The position numbers and the translations under genes are program-made. 64,000 nt of DNA from Saprospiraceae bacterium. Its GTDB lineage: Bacteria; Bacteroidota; Bacteroidia; Chitinophagales; Saprospiraceae. Where the stretch lies: NCBI GenBank assembly GCA_027488935.1, contig JAIYAP010000071.1, positions 62,001-126,000 of the forward strand. The letters run 5' to 3'. Under the pieces are notes generated by a model. It was not told where the DNA came from. It ran no database searches and saw only the letters and a program-made list of their open reading frames with translations. The number at the start of each line of letters is the position of its first letter. Position 1 is the stretch's first letter. Shown here piece by piece: positions 26,535 through 34,893 of this stretch.

Positions 26535-28856
26535 CTACTCCACCACCACCTCATCCACAAACAACCAGGCACCGTTCCCGGCGCCTTCTTCATCTTCCGG
26601 AATCACGCCAAACGTTTTCACCACCACTTTTAAGTAGCGGGTTTTGGTTTCTGGCAAATCAATCGTTACCTGCTCAACTTTGGTGCCATCTATTTTATCG
26701 GTATTGATGCTGCGTTGCGCAATTTGCTGAAATGTTTTGCCATCCTCCGATACAAATAGCAGCACGCCTGTTGGTGGGTAAATCCAGGAATTCCGGCCAT
26801 TCACATATTGCAGCGATACTTTTTTGAAACTGGTTTTTACCCCAAAATCTATAATTGGATCGATGTCGTGGTTGACCAAACCCACCCAGTTGTTCCAGGT
26901 TTTCATAGCACCTATCAGGCCGTTGGTCAGGGCATATTTTTCCGAACCAGTATATTTTTCTGGCTGGCGACTCAAAATATAGGGCTTGCCACTGGCTTTA
27001 TGCATCCGAAACGGCAAAGTGTACACATTCCCCATGGGCTGATCATTGATAAAGGCCACCGCTTTTACCACCGAGGATTGTTCCAATGAAACCGGACCTT
27101 TATACGGTATAGATCGGGTAGTCGGCACCGAGCCATTTAAAGTATAAAAAATTTGCGCGCTCGGATCTAAGCACAACAAAGACAATTTCCCGTTTTGGAA
27201 CGTGGAACCCAAATCGTAATACGCTTTGGAATAATTGACCTTCATCGCGGCTAAGCGCTCGAAATGGGTTTTCATCCGCAACCCAAAATTCGGCCAGTTT
27301 TTCTTGGCCTTGGCCGTCCAGCCTGATTCGGCAATGGCGCAAGCCCGCGGGTACACCATATATTCCACCTTTTCCGGCGTTTCCATGTATTCGGTCCACA
27401 CATTGCCTTGCACGCCCAAAATATGCTTCGCTTCTTCGGCATTCAACTCCGCAGGCACCGGTTCGTATTGGTACACTTTTTCCAACGGCAAAAATCCGCC
27501 AATCGCAAGCGGCTCATTTTCAGGGTCGCTTTGGTAATAATCGAGGTAACAATTGGAAGTAGGGGTCATGATCACATCGTGGCGTTGTTTGGCCGCTTCG
27601 ATGCCGCCTTCTACACCACGCCAGCTCATGACGGTTGCATTCGGACTTAAGCCGCCTTCCAAAATTTCATCCCAACCGATGAGTTTTTTGCCCAATTTGC
27701 TCAAAATCTGTTCTGCACGGCCTATGAAGTAACTTTGCAGGGCATGTTCGTCTTTCAAGCCTTCGGTTTGCATGCGTTTTTGGCATTTTGCACAAGTTTT
27801 CCAGCGCACTTTTGGACATTCATCGCCACCTACGTGTACGTACGTGCCCGGGAACAGCGCCGCCACTTCGGTGAGCACATCTTTTAAAAAGACAAACGTT
27901 TGTTCGTTGCCCGCACAAAAAACATCATCAAATACACCCCAGTTTTCAATCACTTTATACGGACCACCCGTACAACCCAATTCCGGGTAGGCAGCCAAGG
28001 CAGCCGTAGCGTGGCCCGGCATTTCAATTTCAGGTACGATGGTCACAAATTGCTTCCGGGCATATTCCACCACTTCTTTTACTTCCTCCTGGGTGTAATA
28101 TCCGCAATGTGGTTTGCCATCCATTTTTACCGGCACATCCGAGTCGTGGCCGATGAGGGTTTGCGCGCGGCAGGAAGCTACCGTTTGCAGTTTTGGGTAT
28201 TTTTTAATTTCGATGCGCCAACCCTGGTCTTCCGTGAGGTGCCAGTGAAAACGGTTAATTTTATGCGCAGCCATCAAATCGATATAGCGTTTGATGAATG
28301 AAACCGAAAAAAAATGTCGGCCCACATCCAAATGCATACCGCGGTAGCCAAAACGAGGTGCGTCGGTAATAGTGGCACAAGGCACCAGCCAGCTAACATT
28401 TTTAGACACCGAATTTTGATAAATTGCAGGAGGCAGCAATTGCTTGAGGGTTTGGACCGCATAAAACGCACCGGCAGGCGAACCGGCTCTGATGGTAATA
28501 GCATTGCGTTTTACCTCCAGCACATAGCCTTCCGGGTTGGTGATTTTTGCATCTTCTACCAAAAAAATCGCATTGGCCTGGGCGGCGGGCGCTTTTCCGG
28601 TTTGGCTTTTAAATTGAAAACCCGTGGCAGGCTCCAGACTACCTTTGAGGTATTCCACTACCGTGGCCCAATCGGCACCGCGGGCTGGGTAAAAAATGCG
28701 CATTTCCTTATTCAACACAAAACGGCCGGTTTGCGATACCACCGAAGTGGGCACCGGGACCAGGTTGAAACGATCAGCAGGGGTAACCTGACAGGAGAGG
28801 GTTAAAAGGCTGCAAAAGAAGCAGCAAGTACAAAGAAAAAGGTCGCGAAAGCACAT
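26535..28856 (-). CDS. Beta-N-acetylhexosaminidase, glycoside hydrolase family 20
   Basis: This 773-residue enzyme removes terminal N-acetylhexosamine from glycans such as chitin oligomers. An N-terminal signal (MCFRDLFLCTCCFFCSLLTLSC) may be a lipoprotein signal with a weak lipobox. The GH20b domain (about 30-165) and the catalytic barrel (YRGMHLDVGRHFF, NRFHWHLTEDQGW) follow, with the catalytic Asp345-Glu346 pair in HVGGDECPK. Beyond the barrel, a chitobiase-type C-terminal strand domain (about 560-620, IFYTLNGSVPTTRS) and a discoidin-like domain (about 630-773) are seen. Expected location is the periplasm or outer surface. It probably works in chitin or peptidoglycan-sugar scavenging, alone in this neighbourhood. 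Confidence 0.93.
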   Translation of the reverse strand: MCFRDLFLCTCCFFCSLLTLSCQVTPADRFNLVPVPTSVVSQTGRFVLNKEMRIFYPARGADWATVVEYLKGSLEPATGFQFKSQTGKAPAAQANAIFLVEDAKITNPEGYVLEVKRNAITIRAGSPAGAFYAVQTLKQLLPPAIYQNSVSKNVSWLVPCATITDAPRFGYRGMHLDVGRHFFSVSFIKRYIDLMAAHKINRFHWHLTEDQGWRIEIKKYPKLQTVASCRAQTLIGHDSDVPVKMDGKPHCGYYTQEEVKEVVEYARKQFVTIVPEIEMPGHATAALAAYPELGCTGGPYKVIENWGVFDDVFCAGNEQTFVFLKDVLTEVAALFPGTYVHVGGDECPKVRWKTCAKCQKRMQTEGLKDEHALQSYFIGRAEQILSKLGKKLIGWDEILEGGLSPNATVMSWRGVEGGIEAAKQRHDVIMTPTSNCYLDYYQSDPENEPLAIGGFLPLEKVYQYEPVPAELNAEEAKHILGVQGNVWTEYMETPEKVEYMVYPRACAIAESGWTAKAKKNWPNFGLRMKTHFERLAAMKVNYSKAYYDLGSTFQNGKLSLLCLDPSAQIFYTLNGSVPTTRSIPYKGPVSLEQSSVVKAVAFINDQPMGNVYTLPFRMHKASGKPYILSRQPEKYTGSEKYALTNGLIGAMKTWNNWVGLVNHDIDPIIDFGVKTSFKKVSLQYVNGRNSWIYPPTGVLLFVSEDGKTFQQIAQRSINTDKIDGTKVEQVTIDLPETKTRYLKVVVKTFGVIPEDEEGAGNGAWLFVDEVVVE

Positions 28857-28980
28857 AATGGATCAGAAATTTTTGCGTGAAGATAGCCGATCGGGTGCGC
28901 AGATTCGATCGTAAATTTTAAAGAATGTTATTTTTAAAAAATCTAAACGTAAAAAAAGCCCAATCACAAAAATCATAGTA

Positions 28981-28988
28981 TAATTTCG
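28981..28988 (+). promoter_or_regulatory. Putative -7 element TAATTTCG for pntAA
   Basis: TAATTTCG, one base off TAnnTTTG, ends 36 bases upstream of the pntAA ATG at 29025. Confidence 0.45.
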
Positions 28989-29024
28989 CGGCACAATAAT
29001 GACCTTTCACTCTCTTGGCGCAAC

Positions 29025-30110
29025 ATGATACTCGGACTACTAAATGAACCCAATGATCCGCGCGTAGCACTCACCCCTACCAACCTGTCTAAGCTCGCCG
29101 TTTCGGGCCTTACATTTTTGGTAGAAGCGGGTGCTGGCGTCGACGCTTTTTTTGAAGATGCCGCTTATGCCGCGCACGCTACCGTTACCGACCGTGCATC
29201 CATCCTGCAACAAGCAGATGTACTGGTAAGCATCAATACCCTACCGGAAGCCGAACGCGCGCAACTGAAAAAAGGCACGGTACTCATCGCATCCTTTCAA
29301 CCTTACATTGATTCGGACATTGCCGAAAGCCTGGAAAAAGAAGGGCTCCGCGCATTTAGCCTGGATATGATTCCGCGTACCACCCTCGCGCAGGCGATGG
29401 ACATACTTTCGTCGATGGCATCCATTGCCGGTTATCAAGCGGTTTTATTGGCGGCCACCCATGTGAGTCGTTACTTCCCCATGATGGTTACGGCTGCGGG
29501 CAGTATCAAACCGAGCAAAGTATTGGTATTGGGTGCGGGCGTTGCGGGTTTGCAAGCCATCGCAACCGCCAAACGCAATGGTGCCAGTGTGGAAGCATTT
29601 GACACCCGCGCGGCTGCCAAAGAAGAAGTGGAAAGTTTGGGCGCAAAATTCGTGGAAGTGCCCGGCGCAGTAGACGATCGCGGCGCTGGCGGTTATGCCG
29701 TACAACAAAGCGAGGAATATTTGCAACGCCAGCGCGAAGAAGTGCAAACGCGCGCCGCAAAAGCCGATATTATTATTTGCACCGCACAAGTACGTGGCAA
29801 AAAAGCGCCCGTATTGTTGCCCGCTGAAACCGTAGAAAAAATGCGGCCCGGTAGCGTGGTCATCGACCTTGCAGCCAGCACCGGTGGCAACTGTGCCCTC
29901 ACTCAAAACAACAAAACCATCCGACACAATGGCGTAACCATTTTGGGCGATTCCAATTTGGCAGCGCGTATGCCCGAAGATGCCAGTACCTTATTTGGTA
30001 ACAACGTTGCCAATTTCCTAAAATTAATGATCGCCAAAGACGGCAGCCTCCAGCTCGATTTCAACAACGAAATCATTCGAGGAAGCTGCATTGCCGGCAA
30101 ACCAAATTGA
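29025..30110 (+). CDS. pntAA: NAD(P) transhydrogenase subunit alpha part 1 (NAD-binding domain I)
   Basis: The proton-translocating transhydrogenase transfers hydride between NADH and NADP+ at the inner membrane, driven by the proton gradient, mainly to make NADPH. This 361-residue soluble subunit holds domain I. It shows the NAD-binding loop VLGAGVAGLQAIATAKRNGA (cited as separate glycines G-x-G-x-x-G), AFDTRAAAKEEVESLGAKF, the conserved GGYAVQQSEEYL mobile-loop segment and GSVVIDLAASTGGN. The subunit alpha is split in two, as in many bacteria. The gene is the first of a three-gene operon with gaps of 27 and 14 bases. Confidence 0.95.
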   Translation: MILGLLNEPNDPRVALTPTNLSKLAVSGLTFLVEAGAGVDAFFEDAAYAAHATVTDRASILQQADVLVSINTLPEAERAQLKKGTVLIASFQPYIDSDIAESLEKEGLRAFSLDMIPRTTLAQAMDILSSMASIAGYQAVLLAATHVSRYFPMMVTAAGSIKPSKVLVLGAGVAGLQAIATAKRNGASVEAFDTRAAAKEEVESLGAKFVEVPGAVDDRGAGGYAVQQSEEYLQRQREEVQTRAAKADIIICTAQVRGKKAPVLLPAETVEKMRPGSVVIDLAASTGGNCALTQNNKTIRHNGVTILGDSNLAARMPEDASTLFGNNVANFLKLMIAKDGSLQLDFNNEIIRGSCIAGKPN

Positions 30111-30137
30111 GCCTTTTATAGAAATTAACACACCACC

Positions 30138-30449
30138 ATGGAAGTATTTTTTTCCTTTTTACACGAAAACCTCCTCCTGATCTATTTGCTGGCCTTCAGC
30201 ATTTTGCTCGGTATTGAGGTGATCTCAAAAGTACCCGCTGTTTTGCACACGCCCCTGATGTCGGGCGCCAATGCCATCCACGGCGTCGTTTTGGTCGGAG
30301 CGATTATCGTGCTGTTCAATGCGCGGGCCGATGATTACTTGTCGCTGGTGCTCGGATTTGTTGCAGTGGTATTCGGAACCCTGAATGTGGTAGGCGGTTT
30401 TGCCGTAACCGACCGCATGCTGGAAATGTTTAAAAAGAAAAAGAAATAA
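30138..30449 (+). CDS. pntAB: NAD(P) transhydrogenase subunit alpha part 2 (membrane domain)
   Basis: This 103-residue protein carries the first part of the proton-channel domain II. Three hydrophobic helices are evident (LLIYLLAFSILLGIEVI, AIHGVVLVGAIIVLF, LVLGFVAVVFGTLNVVGGF), with HTPLMSGANAIHG, the conserved signature preceding the channel histidine/asparagine region. It ends in a lysine-rich tail (MFKKKKK). It lies between pntAA and pntB, is needed together with them for a functional complex, and is presumably translated from one mRNA. Confidence 0.95.
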   Translation: MEVFFSFLHENLLLIYLLAFSILLGIEVISKVPAVLHTPLMSGANAIHGVVLVGAIIVLFNARADDYLSLVLGFVAVVFGTLNVVGGFAVTDRMLEMFKKKKK

Positions 30450-30463
30450 GCACCCGATACACG

Positions 30464-31897
30464 ATGTCTGCAACCTATTTACTCGACTTATTATACCTCA
30501 TCGCCTCCCTCACGTTTGTGGTGGGTTTGAAAATGCTCAGTCACCCCGATACCGCCCGGCGCGGCAATCAGGTGGCTGCGGTAGGCATGGGTCTTGCCGT
30601 AATGGGCACGTTGTTGTTCCACCCTTCGGCCGATCGCGATTTGGGCGATGTACGCACTTTTAAATTGCTTTTGTTGTATGCCGCTTTGGCCATTGGTGGT
30701 ATGATTGGCTGGTTGGCCGCTTACCGGGTCAAAATGACTTCCATGCCGCAAATGGTATCCTTGTTCAATGGCCTGGGGGGCGGTTGCGCCGCTTTGCTCG
30801 CCGTAGCTGAACTCAAATTGCAATACGATGGCGCAGGACATGATCCTATTTCTACCGGCGCCATGGTACTCGTTTTGTTCACCATGTTTTTTGGTTCTGT
30901 TTCGTTTACCGGCAGTATGCTGGCTTATGCAAAACTGGAAGATTTGGTAAAAGATTCTGCCATCACGTTGCCACGCCATAGTGCGATCAACATGGTTTTG
31001 TTGGCGGGCATTCTCGGCCTGATTGGTTACATCACCTGGGGTGCCGGAGAAAACGGCATGATGTGGGGCCTGATTTTATTTGGAATTGCGCTCGTGTACG
31101 GCTTTATGTTTGTTGCACCGATTGGTGGCGCTGATATGCCAGTCGTTATTTCGGTGTTGAACTCTTTCACAGGTTTGACGGCCGCTGCTGCGGGTATCAT
31201 TTACGACAACTTAGTGATGTTGGTGGGTGGTATTTTGGTAGGTGCTTCCGGCAGTATTTTGACGATCCTGATGTGCAAAGCCATGAACCGTTCCATCATG
31301 AATGTATTGGTAGGGAGCTTTGGTGGCGGCGGCGCGGCTGCTGCTGGTAAAGCGGCGGGCGACCAAACCATCAAGGAAGTCAGCCTCAGCGATGCGGCGG
31401 TATTGCTCAATTATTCCGGCTCGGTGGTGATCGTACCTGGTTATGGTTTGGCGGTGGCGCAAGCGCAAAAAATTTGCAAAGAACTCGACGAATTATTGGA
31501 ATCCAATGGGGTTGAGGTAAAATACGCTATCCATCCGGTTGCGGGCCGTATGCCAGGCCACATGAACGTTTTGCTGGCAGAAGCCGATGTGCCTTACCCA
31601 AAACTTTATGACCTGGAAGAAGCCAACGAAATTATCGCCAAATCGGATGTGGTGATTGTGGTAGGCGCCAACGACGTCGTAAACCCTGCTGCCAAGGACG
31701 ATCCAAGCAGCCCAATTTACGGAATGCCCGTACTCGAAGTGTGGGAAGCCAAAAACGTAATCGTCATGAAACGCAGTATGAAATCGGGTTATGCCGGTAT
31801 CGAAAACGAGTTGTTCTTCCATGCCAGAACAAAAATGCTGTTCGGGGATGCAAAAGATACCCTTCAAAAACTCGTAAATGAGGTAAAATCACTCTAA
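30464..31897 (+). CDS. pntB: NAD(P) transhydrogenase subunit beta
   Basis: This 477-residue subunit combines the remaining membrane helices of domain II (about residues 1-260) with the NADP-binding domain III (about 300-477). The NADP site appears as VPGYGLAVAQAQ with the reversed GxGxxA/V loop. HPVAGRMPGHMNVLLAEA, DVVIVVGANDVVNPAA and the MKRSMKSGYAGIENELFF C-terminal segment all follow family order. The complex sits in the inner membrane. A clear terminator closes the operon at 31923. Confidence 0.96.
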   Translation: MSATYLLDLLYLIASLTFVVGLKMLSHPDTARRGNQVAAVGMGLAVMGTLLFHPSADRDLGDVRTFKLLLLYAALAIGGMIGWLAAYRVKMTSMPQMVSLFNGLGGGCAALLAVAELKLQYDGAGHDPISTGAMVLVLFTMFFGSVSFTGSMLAYAKLEDLVKDSAITLPRHSAINMVLLAGILGLIGYITWGAGENGMMWGLILFGIALVYGFMFVAPIGGADMPVVISVLNSFTGLTAAAAGIIYDNLVMLVGGILVGASGSILTILMCKAMNRSIMNVLVGSFGGGGAAAAGKAAGDQTIKEVSLSDAAVLLNYSGSVVIVPGYGLAVAQAQKICKELDELLESNGVEVKYAIHPVAGRMPGHMNVLLAEADVPYPKLYDLEEANEIIAKSDVVIVVGANDVVNPAAKDDPSSPIYGMPVLEVWEAKNVIVMKRSMKSGYAGIENELFFHARTKMLFGDAKDTLQKLVNEVKSL

Positions 31898-31922
31898 AAT
31901 AGTGTTTTTTTAATAAATTTAC

Positions 31923-31972
31923 AAAGGGCGGATTTTCGAATGAGCGAAAAATCCGCCCTTCGTATTATTTTT
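31923..31972 (+). terminator. Intrinsic terminator of the pnt operon
   Basis: AAGGGCGGATTTTCG (31924-31938) pairs with the arm ending at 31960 (CGAAAAATCCGCCCTT), and a T-rich run ATTATTTTT follows. Confidence 0.85.
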
Positions 31973-31992
31973 ACCCTGCAAAAAGGGAGCAA

Positions 31993-33939
31993 ATGTCAAA
32001 GAAGAAAAACGTAAAACCCACCCCTGTCCGTCCGGTCACTAAAAAACCGGAGACAAAAAACAACCGCAACACCCAATCTACTTCTACCTCGTCCGTCCAG
32101 TTGCCTGGTCCTTGGTGGTTTGGTTTGATCTGTGCTGGTTTCGGATTTATCTTGTACGCCAACACGTTTGGCTATGATTTTTGTCTCGACGATTTTTCGG
32201 CCATCAAGGAAAACTGGGTCGTGAAAGGTGGCCTGAAAAACCTGGGCATTATCTTTTCTACCGAATACCGCTACGGCGCCTGGGCCAGTCCGGGATCTTT
32301 GTACCGCCCACTTTCGCTGGCTATGTTTGCCTTCGAATGGCAGCTTTCGCCCGACAATCCAGGTTTTCACCACATGATGAATGCGGTGTATTATGGCATT
32401 TCCGGCTGGGTATTTTGGATTACCTGGCGGCGCATTTTGGCGCAATATCCGGTGGCGCTCACCGCAATTGCCGTTATGGTGTTTATGGCTTTGCCCGTAC
32501 ACAGCGAAGTAGTGGCCAATATCAAAAGCCGCGATGAAATTATGTCGCTCATGTTTGCCTCTTTGGCGTTGTATGCTATTTGGCGTCATTTCGAAAAAGA
32601 CAATGCTGGATGGCTAGTTACAGCCTTGGTATGTTATGCAGCTGCCCTTTTTTCCAAAGAAAGTGCCATTACTTTTTTGGCCATCTTCCCGCTGACGATT
32701 TGGTTTTTTACCGACAAACCACTTTCCAAAATTGCGAAAATCGGCGCGCTCATGCTCATCCCGGCGGGTTTGTTTTTGCTGATCCGGCATCAGGTATTGG
32801 CCGCCCAATCGTACAATGAAATTTACTCGCCCCTCGATAATTTTATCGTAGCGGCCACGAATTCGGCTTCCCGTTTTGCCTCGGCATTTTTAATGTGCTT
32901 CGAATACTTAAAGGTGCTCATTTTCCCAATATCTTTAGTGAGTGACCGTGGTTTCCCGCAATTGCGCCCGGTGGGTTTTGATAATTGGGAAGCCCTGCTT
33001 GGTTTTTTCCTGTACGGCGCTATGTTCGTTTGGGCCGTGTTGAATTTGAAGAAAAAGCACTTTTTGTCGTACGCCATTTTGATTTACCTCATCGCGTTTT
33101 CGCTTTTCAGTAACGTTTTGCTGGTCATAGGTACTTCGTATGGTGAGCGCTTGTTGTATATGCCCTCTTTGGGTTTTGCCCTGGCCATTGCGTACGGCAT
33201 CACGCGTTTTTTCAAAATTGATGAAAACAATAATTTGTTTAATCCAAATGGCAAGGGTGCTATTATTTGGGGCATTGCTGGTGTGATTATTGCCGGGTAT
33301 GCCTTGCGCACGCTCGTACGCAACCCCGCCTGGGAAAACAGCGCCTCCTTGTACAATGCGGATATTATCCAATCGCCCAACAGCGCCAAACTCAACTACC
33401 ACAATGGACTGGAACAGGTAAAAACCGGTATGGATGAAAAAACCGGCGTGGTAACCGATTCCACCTGGGTGCTCAAAGGCATCGGCTCGTACAACAAGGC
33501 CATCGAACTTTTCCCGGAATACCACGACGCATTTGGCAGCCGGGGTTTGGCTTATTTCCGACTCAATAAATTTGATCAGGCTTACACGGATTACCTGACC
33601 TCCTTGAAACACCGACCTAATGATGCCAAGGTGTTGTCGAACCTGGGTTTCATTTATTTCATGCGCAATCAGTTTGATAAAGCCGAGGAGGTGTACCGAA
33701 AATCGATTCAGTACGATCCGCGCTTTATTGATGCCCGCCGAAATCTGGGCGCTATTTTGGCCATGAAAAAACAATTCCCGGCCGCCATCGAACAATGGCA
33801 GGAAGGCTTGAAATTTGAACCACGCAACGCCACCTTGTTGTTTTATGTGGGTTCCGCTTACCGCGATATGGGTCAGCCGGAAAAAGCACAAACCTGGTTT
33901 GAACAAGCGTATGCCATTGACCCTTCTTTACGGAAGTAA
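31993..33939 (+). CDS. GT-C type membrane glycosyltransferase-like protein with C-terminal TPR repeats
   Basis: This 648-residue protein starts with a Lys/Pro/Thr-rich cytoplasmic stretch (MSKKKNVKPTPVRPVTKKPE). About ten or more transmembrane helices follow between residues 40 and 440. Then come at least three tetratricopeptide repeats (AIELFPEYHDAFGSRGLAYF, KVLSNLGFIYFMRNQFDKAE, IEQWQEGLKFEPRNATLLFY) up to the end. The first periplasmic loop has the acidic FCLDDFSAI motif typical of lipid-linked-sugar GT-C enzymes. The layout of a GT-C core plus TPR is like the eukaryotic TMTC O-mannosyltransferases and their bacterial relatives. Catalytic activity is inferred from architecture only. The gene converges on the HhH gene with a 3-base gap. 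Confidence 0.75.
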   Translation: MSKKKNVKPTPVRPVTKKPETKNNRNTQSTSTSSVQLPGPWWFGLICAGFGFILYANTFGYDFCLDDFSAIKENWVVKGGLKNLGIIFSTEYRYGAWASPGSLYRPLSLAMFAFEWQLSPDNPGFHHMMNAVYYGISGWVFWITWRRILAQYPVALTAIAVMVFMALPVHSEVVANIKSRDEIMSLMFASLALYAIWRHFEKDNAGWLVTALVCYAAALFSKESAITFLAIFPLTIWFFTDKPLSKIAKIGALMLIPAGLFLLIRHQVLAAQSYNEIYSPLDNFIVAATNSASRFASAFLMCFEYLKVLIFPISLVSDRGFPQLRPVGFDNWEALLGFFLYGAMFVWAVLNLKKKHFLSYAILIYLIAFSLFSNVLLVIGTSYGERLLYMPSLGFALAIAYGITRFFKIDENNNLFNPNGKGAIIWGIAGVIIAGYALRTLVRNPAWENSASLYNADIIQSPNSAKLNYHNGLEQVKTGMDEKTGVVTDSTWVLKGIGSYNKAIELFPEYHDAFGSRGLAYFRLNKFDQAYTDYLTSLKHRPNDAKVLSNLGFIYFMRNQFDKAEEVYRKSIQYDPRFIDARRNLGAILAMKKQFPAAIEQWQEGLKFEPRNATLLFYVGSAYRDMGQPEKAQTWFEQAYAIDPSLRK

Positions 33940-33942
33940 TGC

Positions 33943-34863
33943 TTATTCAATTCCAACATAGGGCTTGATCTGCTCCAGCCAAGCTTTGTCTTTGAAGGCA
34001 ATAATATTTTTTAAATCTTCTACCGACGCAAATGCGCCATGCTGTTCGCGATAACGTACGATCAGCATGGCCTGTTTGCCGGAAATATAGGGATGGTGGT
34101 TCAGGTCTTCAATCGTTGCCGTATTCAGGTTGAGTTTATGCACGGTTTTGGTTTCCAGTACCAAATGGGGCAAAATCATCTGGTACACACTATCGGGTAA
34201 GTTGAATACTTCCCGCACCTGTTCCACGGTTAAAAATCCACCCAACGATTCCCGGAAATTGATAATCTGCCGGGCGCGTTTTTCGCCGATCATGGGCAAT
34301 TTTACCCAATCCTCTACACTCGATCGGTTGATATCCACAGGCCCACGGGGCGCATATTTTTTTTCATATCCGCCACCAGCGTATTGTGCAGGTCGAGGCC
34401 CATATGCATACTCCTGATCTTTCCATTTTTCTTGCTTGGCGCTGATTCGGATATATGGCTCCAGTCTTTCAAAGTCTTTGATGGAAAGGGTATAGATTTT
34501 TTGAAAATCTTCTGGCTTCCGAAACTGCCCGCCTTTTTCCCGGTAATTTAAAATGGATTGTGCCGTTTTTTCGGACAAACCGAGGCGTTCAAAATCTTCT
34601 GCGCTGGCGGTGTTTGGATCGAAGGGAAAAACGGCGGGTGGTTGCTTGGCTGGTTGTAAACTATCCGCTTCTATGCCCAGATCGGCTGCATGTGCCGCGA
34701 CAAAACGCTGAAAGGCACTAAAATCTGTTTTGCGGGCTTTCAAAAAGTAGCGGTGATAAATTTCGGGGGCCATGTAAACCAGGCAAAAAATGAAGGCCAG
34801 TCCCAAGGCGCCAAAGCGTTCTGTTTTGGTAAAATGAAGGTGTTGGATGAATGCGCGTAACAT
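33943..34863 (-). CDS. Helix-hairpin-helix protein, ComEA-related
   Basis: This 306-residue protein has an N-terminal transmembrane segment (about 18-36, FGALGLAFIFCLVYMAPEIY) and three HhH units. They are FDPNTASAEDFERLGLSEKTAQSI, VDINRSSVEDWVKLPMIGEKRA and LNLNTATIEDLNHHPYISGK (each cited in part), with the LNTA-type opening of ComEA. Such motifs bind DNA backbone non-specifically. Position just downstream of comEC, 30 bases apart on the same strand, supports a shared role in DNA uptake or handling at the inner membrane. Three HhH units on one anchor is more than classical ComEA carries. Confidence 0.85.
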   Translation of the reverse strand: MLRAFIQHLHFTKTERFGALGLAFIFCLVYMAPEIYHRYFLKARKTDFSAFQRFVAAHAADLGIEADSLQPAKQPPAVFPFDPNTASAEDFERLGLSEKTAQSILNYREKGGQFRKPEDFQKIYTLSIKDFERLEPYIRISAKQEKWKDQEYAYGPRPAQYAGGGYEKKYAPRGPVDINRSSVEDWVKLPMIGEKRARQIINFRESLGGFLTVEQVREVFNLPDSVYQMILPHLVLETKTVHKLNLNTATIEDLNHHPYISGKQAMLIVRYREQHGAFASVEDLKNIIAFKDKAWLEQIKPYVGIE

Positions 34864-34893
34864 GTGTTTGTTTTTAATGATTAAAAAGGAAGA